Positions 22,401 through 34,430 of a stretch of 64,000 nt of DNA are shown one piece after another. The notes under the pieces were generated by a model that was not told the origin of the DNA, did no database searches, and saw only the letters and a program-made list of their open reading frames with translations. The stretch lies in NCBI GenBank assembly GCA_032191485.1, contig JAVDOI010000007.1, forward strand, positions 10,166,642 to 10,230,641. Reading direction: 5' to 3'. The stretch is from Leptoclinus maculatus. Its lineage: Eukaryota > Chordata > Actinopteri > Perciformes > Stichaeidae. Every line of letters begins with the position of its first letter. The first letter of the stretch is position 1. The translations under genes were made by a program, and so were the position numbers.

Positions 22401-24560
22401 TAATATAAGATATATACGCAGGGTTGGACCTTGGCACTGGTTTGGCATTACTTCTCATGTGAATACACAACTTATTAATGACAAAGCTAAATCTGTATGA
22501 ATATGTATACAAATATGGCTATCTTTAATTTTTCTTTAATTAGAAAAGATTTGGATCAAGCGGAATGACCCATGCTGGGCTCCAAATATGTCAGCATAAC
22601 CCACTTGAGAATCCCCACCTGTTAACCATTCAAGCGTCTGCCATTCTCAATGTTGTCAATTTCGAGACAGTTGGGCACGGCACACAAGCTGAGGGCTGAT
22701 CATCCTGCAGCTGGCCGCCCTTGGGGGAGGGTGTATAGTGTTGAAAGGCCGAAACACTCAATGACACAAGGGAACATTACTGATGATGTGTTCTGGGCCC
22801 AACTATCCCAAAATTCTGCAACCTAAACCAAACCAAGATACACCCCACACAAGCTGGAAAACCCCCACTTGTCGATCGTCAACCACTCAAAACAAAGTTC
22901 ATTTCCTGGAAGTGCTCACCACCTTGGCACAAAGGACAGACAAACATCCTGTCCTGTGTTTTTTGATTCTAATCTCAAGACTTAAGTGTTTTCTGAGCAT
23001 ATGTTGATGTCTACTTTAATGTAAAAGTTACAGTTTCAACTGTCACATGCTGAGTAGCTGACAGCTTAAGCACTGAAGCCCTGACATGTGTTATTATGTT
23101 GATTATGCTGCACACGTAATTTGACATGTTTTTACAAATGTTCTGATATTGTTTTGCTGTTTTTACAATGCAACCCTAGCCAGCTAACTTCACTGTGGCT
23201 ACATATACCACATTTGAAAGCTCCACTCTTAATAGGGGTTGCATTTTAAATATTTTTTTGCCTAGGTTTTACAGGACTATCACCACAAAATACCTCTGAC
23301 ATAAATATTTCAATTGGGAGCATGTTCCAGATTGACATATATGATTAAAAAGAAGGTGGTTTTAATCAGTCAGTAAAAAATCTCAGAACTTGGGAGTCAT
23401 CAAAAATGAATATTCGTTTGCAACAATTTGAGGGGACTTTACCTTTTCAGAACAGCCTACTATACATATACAACTCAAAGACTGATTTGGTATTCTGTAT
23501 AAAATCTATTATTACATCTGCTTGCACCTTTATATGGCTGTATGTTTTTGGGCCTTATCAAACACACTATGTGACTGAACCCTGCTCTACTACTCCCAAA
23601 CCCTTTTTTTTCTGCATTTATACTCTGACCTCATACGGTCATAGTCTGCTGCCTCTCCGGTATCCAACCAAAGGAAATCCACTACAGTGACAGTAATCTC
23701 TAATCCCTGCATATCAGTGTGTTCTACAAAACCTCCTTATTGAACACCTGGAGACAAGGATGGAGCCATTCTTACCTCTATTTCCTCTTAAATTAGCTAT
23801 TTAACATATGCCAATGCACGTCCGCTCCGTGTTTAAGTTCCATTGCATTCATCATGCAGCGAGTTCATGCATCATTAGCATCGTTGCTCCCAATAGGGAT
23901 TAAACTTCTAACCCTCGCAGTGTTAGTGCTTTGTTCCATCAACACACTACACACACACACACCCGAGCAGACACACATCAATAAAGAATACAAACTGGGT
24001 GTACACTCATGACCTCATGTATCTTTCAAAATATGTTAGACTTAGTCCATCATATTATTGTGATCTGCTTAAGTATTCTCTCTTAGCACAAAGCTGCACA
24101 CTTGAAATTTTAAATATGCTAGCAAGAGATTAGACCACGGGAGGAGGATGTGCGGATTCGTGAAAGTAGGATTATAGATTTATTCACATTAAGCAATGAA
24201 AACTACTGAGATACGATCTTCATGTATGATGAATTTGATGAGAAAAACTACATATTTAAATGTTATAATCTAGGTGGATAGTACTGTATGTTCCCATTCA
24301 GACTGTATCAAGTAATGCTCCACGCAATCAGAATTAGCTTGTTCTCCAAATGGGATTCATGATTCATGGGTGGTTTGCTCAGTGTTTGCAGGGTACAATC
24401 CTTCAACAGTAAAAAAAATAAAAAAGGGACAAGAGAAGAAGACCAGTTAACTCTCAGAGAAGCAATTACAGGAAGCAATAAAGGCGTAGAAGTGCATTCA
24501 ACAGAAGCAATTTTTGGTACCTCGTTCCCTTTGGCAGTCCACTTGTTCTCACTTGCACAC

Positions 24561-24612
24561 AAAATAGAGAGAGAGAAAGAGAGAGGGGGGGGGGGCAAGG
24601 GGGCAAGGGGGT
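24561..24612 (+). repeat. purine tract (GA)n followed by an 11-G run
   Basis: AGAGAGAGAGAAAGAGAGA leads into 11 consecutive Gs (24585-24595), then GGGGG runs separated by CAA (24599-24612). Three or more G-runs on one strand could form a G-quadruplex or H-DNA; that is inference. Confidence 0.85.
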
Positions 24613-25959
24613 TATAGTCTCTGAGGTCTCATCCCTTTCCCTTTCTCACTGCTTGCCATTTCACATTGCAATGCTGCATTGTTTATTTTCTACAGTGGTG
24701 GGCAGAACATTGCGAAACAAAGGGAAGAAATGTGGACTAACTACCTACTGCTGAGAGAGCACAACAAGGTCACAGTGAGGCCTGATGAACACTGGCCTAC
24801 TTTGGAACAGAGCTGAGGCTGTCTTTCTTAGAAGAGGTCCAGTGCATCTGGTAATGGTACAACTATCATAAATGAGAGGGATTGTGGCAGAGGTCACTCC
24901 CTTAGTACAAGTTCAAAGAGAAGTGTATATTAGCACATACTATAGAAAGACAACAATGAGGCTTACACATTTACGTGTGTGTGTGTGGGCTGATTATGTA
25001 ATGTCTCCGCTCATCCTGTGCAGTGAAGTATACTGCCGTTAAACGCTCTGTCATCCTTTGTAAAGAGGTCAGCTCCACCCTACATTTTGGAAAACATCTT
25101 TGTTTTTTTTCCAAAGTACTTTGATGAATAAATACTTAATTGTGTAATGTGTACAATTTAGAAGCACATTAGATCAACAAGCTGAATGATTAAAAATGAC
25201 TTTCATTTTTAAATTATGAGAATAGCCGTACTTTTTTGTGGGCCCCTTTCCCTAGTCACTAACTTACACTGAGCTGAATTTACTACACAAAATACCACAT
25301 TCTACCATGTATCTGTAATATCACTTTAATATATTTAGTAACGTATTTTGCTGTGTTGTATTTAAACTTTATATAACTAAACCAATGTTGGCATTAGTGT
25401 ATGAAATGCTCTTCTATATCTACTCTACAGTAAGTTTGATATATTTTTTCAACATTATGTGATAGGGACTGCAAGACTCCTTTTCAGAGTCTCTCCAGAT
25501 AACTGGAAAAAGAGATTTGTTTGTAATCTGCAGTCACCAAAGCGGAATAGAGTGAGGGGAATATTCGTAAAACCACCACACACTGCCCAGTGTAACGGGC
25601 CTTTACTACTTGTTTACCAGTGAGAAAAGAGACCATGCAAGGCAGTAATCCACAGAGTTCTGCCAAATGGCAACAATCTGCACGCCATGAATCTGAATTT
25701 ATCAATTAGCCAGATTATACATTAAATCCAGCAAAAAAAATGCTCAAACATTTTTTCTAGATTAATTTAGAAGCCACAAATCTACCATAAACAATTTCTC
25801 CATTTCCTTTTTTTCTGGCACTAATTTAGAACGTGTCACGGATATCTTCATCAAATATACAGCATTCTGCATTTTTTGTACTCAGTGTTTTAAAAAAAAA
25901 TAATCCAGAGGGTTGAATTAGCAAGTACATAAAAAAACAGCAAATCAAAACAAAGGTCA

Positions 25960-26120
25960 GTGGGTCCCCTCAGGGGCTACATAACAAAATAAGAACACCA
26001 ATGCCACCAATAGAAAAAAAGAAGAAAGTACGTCGTAATCTCATGGGCTCAAGGGGCCCCTTGAAGAGTGTGGGCCCTAGCTACATAGATTAGCCTACCT
26101 CTAAATCCACCACCAATGTT
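25960..26120. repeat. doubtful diverged repeat with GGGCCC blocks
   Basis: Contains GGGTCCCCTCAGGGGC, CAAGGGGCCCCTTG and GGGCCCTAGCTACATAG followed by AAATCCACCACCA. This resembles a fish repeat that ends in GGCCCTAGGCA..TGCCTA..AAATCCGCCCCTG. The match is weak and the ends are not identifiable. Confidence 0.3.
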
Positions 26121-26279
26121 AAATGCAACCGAAAAATGTTGTGGTGTATGTGATTGTGTAAATATATAAAATGTTGTTAACTGGCATGAGATGCATTATC
26201 AATGCACATAATACAAGTCCCCCAGTAACAGTTACTTTGACATAAAATAGAGACATGCAGTAATTTGTTGCATTTGAAA

Positions 26280-26410
26280 AAGGTGAAACCAGGAAATATT
26301 TGGTTATTTTGCTTGATTAATAAGCTAAATAATTAGATAATTATCAAAATTGATGTTAATTTCTCATCAATTGACTAAACAAAATAATTTACTTTTTGTT
26401 TCAGCACTGC
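26280..26410. repeat. GATTAATC-type interspersed repeat, decayed
   Basis: TTGATTAATAAGC, AATTAGATAATTATC, CATCAATTGACTAAAC and TTGTTTCAGCACTGCTAC follow the layout of a widespread fish repeat (GAGCTGCAAC..ATTAATCGATTA..GTTTCAGC.CTA), here ending in GTTTCAGCACTGCTAC. A second copy in the other orientation is at about 47612-47775. Confidence 0.45.
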
Positions 26411-27964
26411 TACAATGTAATTGGGTGCCAGAAAGTAGGTGGCTGTGAATACAGAGGGATGGCAGTAAAGACACATAATTCATTTTACATTCAGTGGCTA
26501 CCAACATAGTGGTAATCATTTATTCCACATTTTAGAGGTGAATGATCAAATGCAAAACAACACAAAATTGGCTATGTATTGTAAGATCTGTGGAAAAAAA
26601 AGGGATTTGATCACACCAGGATACTTGCTAAGCACATTGTTTGTTTCCTATTTTCATGTTAAGATGATAGTTTGTCGAATCACTGAATGAAAACAGAAAA
26701 ACATGAAATATTGTGGTGAGTACAGCATTATCCTTTCCACATGCCCTCAGGCTTGTTTTTGTGTTTTATACCTCTACTTGCACTTTCCCTTTGGAAATAT
26801 TCATCAGCAGTGCTGGCTGCTTTCACTTCATAACCTTTTCCTCAAACTAGCTCTCAGTATCTTTCCTTCTCCCTCCCTCTCCTGCTAATGGCTTAAGTCT
26901 TCCCTAGGGGGAAGATAGCCAGGGATGATGCTTCTGTGGTTGGGTTTAGAGTTGCTGAAGGTCTTTCTTGTCATGGGAACAATATAAAAATGATAAAGCT
27001 GGATTTTTCAGGGCTTTCTTGATGTATTTCATTTTGTCAAAGCCAGATGACTGCTTTCTGCTTGGATATGGCCATGGTCTGGTTTTGAATCATATTCACA
27101 AGCTGTCTCTCCTAGTTATCTTGTTCTTTATTGCCTCTACTGTATACCTTCTTGCCTTAGCTGAATGCCCAGATGAGAATCACAACTAAAGTCTCCTAAA
27201 GTACATTTAACACACGTATACTTTTTTTTCTCTGAGAGGTGCAGATATGTCTCATTGTATTATGAATATTTGCATTGAAAATTACAGAGATGTGGGAGAC
27301 GTATTTAGTGATGATTTACCCTGACCTAAAGCAAGTCTGTCATAAGCATATTCCCATTTCATGATGTACCCTACCTGAGATCCTCTTTGCAATTAATTAC
27401 TTAGTGATGACATACTCTCAGCGAGAAAAGGTTATAATGAGCAGCTTTATGAAATGAAGGTGGGTCAGGTTTTTAATTTCAGATGGCAACCAACAGGGCG
27501 GTAAATGAATAAGCACTTATGATAGCTGCATGCAGCGGTGATCCACAGCACTAACTGCAATCTGTGACAATCACAGCCACGGTTGTATTGTCACTACAAC
27601 TGGACAATACATTGAAAATGTCCCAAATGTTCACATAGGGGCTTTAAACTCAAAAAGAAAAAAAGAAAACCACACAAATGAGAACAATCGAAAAGACACA
27701 GACTAGTACTTCTCAAATGCCACAAGACATGGATCAAGCATATCATGTATATGTTGTACAATATGCATATGCCTTTGGCTATCTTAAAAGCACATACATA
27801 CCATTACATATGAAATTTACCGGAAATGACCACTAATGTGACCTGATATTTGTTAATATTAAATGTAAAGCAACAAGGTCATTATTAATTCATGATAACA
27901 CAATATAAAAAGGGGACTTTATAGGTAATAAAAATACCCTTGTTCACCTAAATATACTTACTTG

Positions 27965-28230
27965 GACTTACTCTAGTACTGTATTTGGGGTCTGCCTTAT
28001 ACATTATTTGGGTATTTTCCATGTTCTGCTACTTTAAACTTCTACTCCACTACAATTCATCGACAAATATATTTGTAATTTGAGTCACTTTTCAGATTCT
28101 GATTATCAATACAAAATATAACCAACAAATGAATGAGTGTGTACTGTCTTGTGTATTAGGTTAATATAAGATATCACTTTTGAAGCTTAAAGTCTTTTTT
28201 GTTGCTGATACTTTTGTACTTTTACCAGGG
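27965..28230. repeat. teleost 'ACTTCTACTCCACTACA' repeat, copy 1
   Basis: Contains GGGTATTTTCCATGTTCTGC, TACTTTAAACTTCTACTCCA, CTACAATTCATCGACAAA, CAGATTCTGATTATCAATAC and at the right ACTTTTGTACTTTTACCAGG. This is the ordered series I know from a very common fish interspersed repeat (..TACTTTATACTTCTACTCCACTACATTT ... ATACTTTTGTACTTTTACT). Both ends seem to be included. A second, differently truncated copy is at 53265-53455. Confidence 0.65.
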
Positions 28231-29257
28231 TTTATCCTTTGTATCTCTCTTTCTGTTTAAGAGATGACAATGCACATCAATTAACACGAGCCATCATGTA
28301 AATATGCCAAAAAACTAACATCAAGCGCTCTCTCTCCTTCTCTAGACCGCACACTCGCTAACTTTACGTACACAACCTAGTTAGTAATTCCCTAAAAGAG
28401 TACACACATGTATGACACACTTTAGTTTAGATATTATCTTAACAACACATTTAAAAATGTCCCCGATGCTCAGGCTCGGCGGAGAGTGGTTTTAGGACTG
28501 GCAGGCGTGCAATACCCTGGCAAAAACCCTGGTTAGATAGAACTAAATGACACTGCCTCATGTCCGGCTTTAAGGCGGTTAAAAGCATTCATCTTTCATA
28601 GGACAGTTAAAGATGTATAGATTGTCTACTAAATTTGAAGAAAAGTGAAAATGTCTTTCATACAAGCAAGAAACAGCACCATGCCGTGCTTAGTTATTAT
28701 TAAAAAAGTACCAATGGTAATACTTTATAATACAGTAATTATAGTGCTAAATATATGAAATTATGTGATGAATATGAAGCATAATTTCTTTTTACATTTT
28801 TATTAAACAACATATTAAACACCTCTTTCTCTCTTATATCCCTTTACAGCTAAAAAAAGGTCCCAACCATGTTTCCGATGCACTTGACTTGAGGACACTG
28901 CATTTAATGAAGATACAATGAACAAGGTTTCTTGCAGATTTAAGCTTTCACTCACACCTTGTTGGGTGAATTGCTCAGGCCACTCATTATTAAATGGTTC
29001 ATTTGTATCTTTTAAGGCCTTGATGGATTCACCTACTTACTAATGTTGCTCGCTACATTTCTTATGGCAAAAGTGCTGTTGTGGTTTTCACCTCCACATA
29101 CTGCATGACTTATCTGAAAACTAATAATTATTTTAAGCTGAAAGACCACTTTCTAGCTTTCCTGCTGACTTTAAAGTAATAATAAATGCTCTTTAAACAG
29201 ACTTACTGTAACACAAGTTTGACTGTGCTTAGTGTCACATTGAAATTGCCCACATGA
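28231..29257. other. unannotated non-coding sequence
   Basis: No gene, repeat terminus or RNA recognised between the repeat at 28.2 kb and the LINE at 29.26 kb. Confidence 0.45.
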
Positions 29258-30335
29258 CCATTACATTACATTACATTACAGTCATTTAGCAGACGCTTTT
29301 ATCCAAGAGAACTACTAGTCACCAGAAGTCATAAGTGCATCTCCTTTTTTCAAACAAGCATCTAAGAGCATAAACCAGAGCCGAGTACAGTGCAGAAACA
29401 AACGAATGCAATAAGTGCAACAAGCTAGTATGAATACAATAAATGCTAAGTGGAAGGCTCAGGCTAGGCCTTCTTGAAGAGGTGAGTTTTCAGCCTGCGC
29501 CAAAAGATGGACAGCGACTCTGCTGTCCTGATGTCAGTGGGGAGTTCATTCCACCATTGTGGGGCCAGGACAGAAAACAGCCGTGACTGGGTCGATTGGC
29601 CGTAGGGACCTCTGAGCGACGGGGCAATCAGTCGCTCAGAGGCAGCAGAGCGAAGTGGTCGGGCGGGGGTGTAGGGCTTGACCATGGCCTGGAGATAGAA
29701 AGGAGCTGTTTCTTTCACTGCCCTGTAGGCTAGCACCAGAGTCTTAAACTGGATGCAAGCTCTTACAGGTAGCCAGTGTAGAGAACGGAGAAGGGAAGTT
29801 GTGTGGGAGAACTTGGGGCGATTGAACACCAGGCGAGCTGCAGCTTTCTGGACAAGCTCCAGAGGTCTGATGGCCGATGCCGGGGCTCCGGCAAGTAGTG
29901 AGTTGCAGTAGTTCAGGCGGGAGATGACAAGAGCCTGGATTAGCAGCTGCGCCGTCGCGTCAGTGAGGAAGGGGCGAATCCTCCTGATGTTGTAAAGCAG
30001 GAATCTGCAGGAGCGTGTAACCGATGCAATGTTTGCTGAGAATGACTGTTGGTCATCCAGGGTCACACCCAGGTTCCTCGCAGTCCGAGTTGACGTCACC
30101 ACCATCGTCAATGGTGATGGACAGGTCTCGGTGCGGGCAACCCTTCCCCGGGAGGAACAGTAGCTCGGTTTTGTCCTGGTTGAGCTTGAGGTGGTGTGTC
30201 GTCATCCACTTCGAGATGTCAGCCAAGCACGCAGCGATGCGTGCCTCCACTTGAGTGTCACCGGGGGGAAATGATAAGACCAGCTGGTTGTCATCGGCAT
30301 AGCAATGGTAAGAGAAGTCATGCGACATGACCACA
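29258..30335 (-). mobile_element. 5'-truncated L2-like LINE (Maui-type 3' end)
   Basis: On the minus strand this begins within the reverse transcriptase just before the YADD motif and runs through the C-terminal region into a 3' UTR. It ends in a TGTAA pentamer array (the + strand shows TTACA repeated at about 29259-29280). Adjacent is AGTCATTTAGCAGACGCTTT (+ strand, ~29280), a hallmark of the 3' end of fish L2/Maui elements. The 5' end is lost at about 30325-30335, typical of incomplete target-primed reverse transcription. The coding part has at least one frameshift, so the copy is dead. Confidence 0.85.
29464..30333 (-). pseudogene. L2-like reverse transcriptase, C-terminal part, frameshifted
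   Basis: The first frame (from ~30333) reads MSHDFSYHCYADDNQLVLSF, with YADD at 30290-30301, followed by ACLADISKWM, HHLKLNQDKTELLFLPGK and HRDLSITID. Near 30090-30108 the frame shifts and continues STRTARNLGVTLDDQQSF, CRFLLYNIRRIRPFLT, RLNYCNSLLAG, KAAARLVF, LHWLPVRACIQFK and WWNELPTDIR, ending LKTHLFKKA at 29464. YADD is the metal-binding motif of the polymerase active site and the later blocks are the RT thumb/connection region of L2-clade LINEs. The endonuclease and the RT fingers are missing. The long 215-codon second frame shows modest decay, suggesting a fairly young insertion for this window. Confidence 0.9.
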
Positions 30336-31479
30336 TTTATCTCTCGATTTGACATCAGACTGTCTTCCATTTTATACTTTCCCTCTGTTCGTTTCTTTAG
30401 GTGGGGCCAATTGATTCCCAACATTGTTCAACTTTGTAATGACTATGACTGTACTTTTGTACAATTTGCAGTTTTTAAAATATATTTTCTTGGCCATTTG
30501 GCTTATCCTGTTGCCATCTGCATGCCATCAAGTTACTGTTACACTTACCTCATTCACATCCTCTGACTACGGTTATCATATTAAGATAAACCATTAATTG
30601 ATGCATTAAAAAGGAGCTTTGACAGAGTGATTTTGTAAGCCCATTTCTGTCGCTGTGTGCAATTCCCTTGCTACAGCATGTGTTTGAATAATGAACGAAT
30701 ACAACTGTTATTCTAGCTTCACTATTACTAATGTATTTTGCTACTAATACAAATTAACCTAAGAAAGACTGGGTGCAAAATGACTATTTCAAGTAAGTTC
30801 ACTGTAGTCATTATCCATTTCTTTAGCCTATTTAGAAAAGGATGCTTTGTTGGCAAAGTACCACGCAAGATAAGAAGCAATAAGGGTAATAATGATTAGT
30901 CTGCTCATTTGAAATGGTGGTTACACTTTTTTTGTGCATTTAGAAAGCTTGATCATGTTGCTGTGTATTACACAAAACAACACAAAAGATCATACTAAAT
31001 CAAAATAAAATATTTAACAAAGATATTTGGAATGTGTTAAAACTGGCTATTCTTTGATCTTTTAAAAGCATAAACGTACCCCATTTTCTGCTGTGGCACA
31101 CACTTTATTTCACATCTGCATGCCTTTAATGCACGATGCGTAGAGGAGATTCATGTATTTACACTTACAGTAAAATACATATTGTATTCCCTTGTGTTCA
31201 TTTCAGTGGTTGATATCACAAGGAATCCCATTTTCTCCTGAGAAGACTTCAACACCAAGGACAGAAAGTGACTGGGACAATGACAAATAGAGGACATCTG
31301 ATTTAATACGAAACATGGGACAGTCTAATGGGAGAAGAACATTAAAAGCGGCACAGTTACAGAGTATTGCCTATAGGCCTATTCCATGTTACTGTTGGGC
31401 AGGGGCTCCACCACCACACCTGTTTCTCCACAACAGAAAGGTAGCCTCCTAACCTTGCCACACAGCCTTAATCTTCCAA

Positions 31480-31760
31480 ATGCTGCTTGAGCATTTGAAT
31501 TTCTGCACATCAGTCTCAGGGATCCGTTCTGCCATGATTAATGGTCCCCATCTATCACGGCACCATGTGGCGTGCAGGCCTTGCCCCGCCAGACAGCTTT
31601 GCTTTAGAATAATGGGCACACTCCATCCCAGTCTCTACCATGCAATGATTGTGCATCTTTGTGATCTATCTGTCAAGCCCCTCTGTCAAAAGGGACAACA
31701 GGGGACAGTGCAGGTGGGAGCAATCGGGACGAGGGAGGCATTGTTGCACGCCAGATACAT
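31480..31760. promoter_or_regulatory. possible conserved non-coding element
   Basis: A balanced-composition, repeat-free block (TGCCATGATTAATGG, CATGCAATGATTGTGC, GATCTATCTGTCAAG) in an otherwise AT-rich desert. It contains homeodomain-like TAAT and Meis/Pbx-like TGTCA and TGATTG cores. Open frames on both strands here are overlapping and look coincidental. Supported only by texture. Confidence 0.15.
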
Positions 31761-34389
31761 ACAGTATGTAACATAATGCCTCTTATTATGGCTAAGTGTG
31801 CTGACTGATTAACACAGAACAAAATTTTCACAGATGACACTGTCTTTTTTATTCTGTCTAACATGGGAGCATTAAGCCTTGGAGACATTCTGTCTTCCAT
31901 CAATAATGTTGGCAGGAAAAGCAAAGCCACTAATGGTGACTCCAGGTTCTGAGGTATGGTCACCTTTCGTGCTTTGTTTGTTTTTCTAATATCCCAAACA
32001 AAATTATACAAAAGCATGTGCTCCATTGTATGCCCAAACTCACTGTCTCGTGAACACAAAGGGTGTCTAAATAGCCCATATCCAACCAGCCAGAAACATA
32101 ATGCAAGGGCACCATCACGGTGGTTTAAAGGTACTTGGCTCCGTTCAGGAAACACTTGTTTTCATCAATATTCTGAAAATAATTAGCTGCAATTATGTAT
32201 GTCTCTCACCAAAGCAATTACATGCCACATGATCAAGCCCCTTATATGGGCACACCAGTATTCTGTGAAGTCAAGAGCTCTTCATGCTTTTAAACAAGCC
32301 ATTCATCACTGTCACATGAGCATTCTTCAGTTTTGATGGCGCTTTTGTGAGTCTTATTACAGGCAGACAGGCGAACAAAAACTCTTAGTCCCTATGCAAA
32401 ACATACAAACCAGGCAGAAAGAACTCGTTCATAATAATTAAAGTGCCATCATATTGCAGCATTTTGCATGGCAAAGGAGCAAGTATGACCACAGTTACAC
32501 TTCAGATCTAAGCAGTACATCTTGGTTGCTTGATATTCTCTGGTATTGTTTTTTAAATGTCGCAGCCCTATTGCATTGCCCACTGGGATCAGCGGCGATA
32601 TGTGGGAGTATTGTGTTGCTGCCTGTTGCTGACATTTCAACCGGCTGGATATTGCTGCTGCATTCCCCAAACATCACCTACTGGTCCACTGCACATGTCA
32701 GTCTATTCCAGACGTGAAAATGCCCCCAAGTCTTCACTGATCACACGTCATAGGGAAGAAGTGTAAATAGAACGTTAAATTGCCCTGAAAGACATCATAC
32801 TTTATGGCAGGGGTCTATTAATATATAAAGTATTTTGGAAAATCTTACATAGGGTGAGGTTAATGTGGTTGAGAATAACTTCCCAATGACTTTTTAGCTT
32901 GAGGCATGCATACAATCCGAACGGATAACATGAATAAAAGGCATTGCACAGATAAAATGGGGTTCGTGTCAGCTGCGTGAGAAAAAAAGCCAAAGTATGC
33001 ATGCAGTCACAGCTGATCTTGCCTGAACTGGTGTGCAATGGTTGGCACATATATCTCAAATTATTAAGCAAAGAAATATTGAACTTAAAATGAAATTGAA
33101 ATATTTTATGGGCGCGGGTTGAGAATAACCGTCACTGCATATCTGGAAAACACATTTTCCAGCTATGGCTTATGCCTTGCTTGTGTCAAATTGGCGCCAC
33201 GACAGTCAGAATATAGTGACCCACAAACAGGTAGGCTCTGGGCTTACTTATACAGCCATATTCCTTTCTTAGCATCAACAATAACAGACTTAGTGTGTTT
33301 CAAAGAGAGAACTTAGAAATAATCATATCATTCACTACAGGTCTTTTTTTTTTTTAATAAGATAAAAGTATGGGGAGATGGGTTGTTGACAATTTCAGCT
33401 GAAATGTACGGAGTTTGTTTTGATACAATTATTTAAAATACACGGATATTTGCATGCAAGTACTAATGCAATTTAGAGGACATGGCCAGACACTGTGCAT
33501 ACCTCTATAATGTTCTCTGACTTATTTTATAAACTTTGTGGTTTGCCTTTAAACGAGTTTTTGGAAAAGTGGCGGCTCTAATGAGCATGGACTTAAGCTT
33601 GCCATAGTTGAATACACAATGTATGCTGTTTGTTTGCCAGGTTGAGACCTATTTTGTTTTCATTCAAAATTCAGTTTGTTTTCGGGGCCATGGGTGTTTT
33701 ATGTGAGCTGGACAAAATAGATGGTGAATTCCATACTACATAAGCCATGTAAAAAATAATGAAGAGGGGTGATAGCAGGCATAGACTGAGTGAGCAAGGA
33801 GAAACACAGGAATCTGTAAAGCTCAGCAAGGTTTCAAAGAAGAGTCAAGACTGTTGCTGGCTCAGTGCCATCTACAAATATTGCAATAGGGACAGAGAAT
33901 ACCCAAAGAATGGATGAATGAAAAAAAAAGAAAGAATCATTATGAAGGTATGTGAATATTGTATTACTCTTGATCTATGTGGTCTTTTCTTTTTGAAAAT
34001 TGTGTTGTTGTTTTTTGCCACACTGCCTCAATAAAAAGCCTTACGCAAAATGTGCTAAATAAAGTAGTGGAGAAAATATAAAGCACAAGAACAATACTTT
34101 CTCAAGATGCCAATTTAAAAGAGTGGCTTTGTTTTAAATCCATTTTCGTTTGTAAAATTTGAAAATAAATTATATTATTTTGATTCTTAACTGATGCTTT
34201 TTATCTACAAAAGTCTTGCAACACACTTATATAGCCCACTCCATAACACAAGCAGGTCTTGCTGTGGTTTGTCAACATGCAGTACTCTGTGTCAATGCTC
34301 TTTCTTTTTTTCATAATAATTATGAATGGCCTAAATAATTAAGACCAGTTAACATTGACACTTGGCAAACAACTAATGAAGTGTGTTTG

Positions 34390-34430
34390 GTGAAAGTTAC
34401 AGACTGTAACCCTGGTCCTGAAAAGCTTTC
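34390..34430. repeat. short palindromic interspersed repeat fragment, copy 2
   Basis: AAAGTTACAGACTGTAACCC then TGGTCCTG, the same layout as 941-975 (AAAGGTTACAATATTGTAAC then CCTAGTTCT). A GTTACAG/CTGTAAC dyad is followed by a GGTCCT/GTTCT-like stretch. Two copies in one window support a dispersed family. Confidence 0.35.

Larger units (their letters stand above)
18604..27964. other. long stretch without genes; a few old repeats
   Basis: About 9 kb of AT-rich sequence. The open frames (largest 112 codons at 19056-19394 on -) have no recognised domain. Listed separately: a purine-rich tract at 24561-24612, a doubtful repeat at 25960-26120 and a GATTAAT-type repeat at 26280-26410. The block 22080-22400 has clustered homeodomain-type cores. 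Nothing else could be supported. Confidence 0.45.

Noticed and set aside
31673..32155. 160-codon minus-strand open frame
   Set aside because: No recognisable domain, overlaps a 98-codon frame on the other strand, no splice context; typical of a chance frame in a locally GC-richer block.
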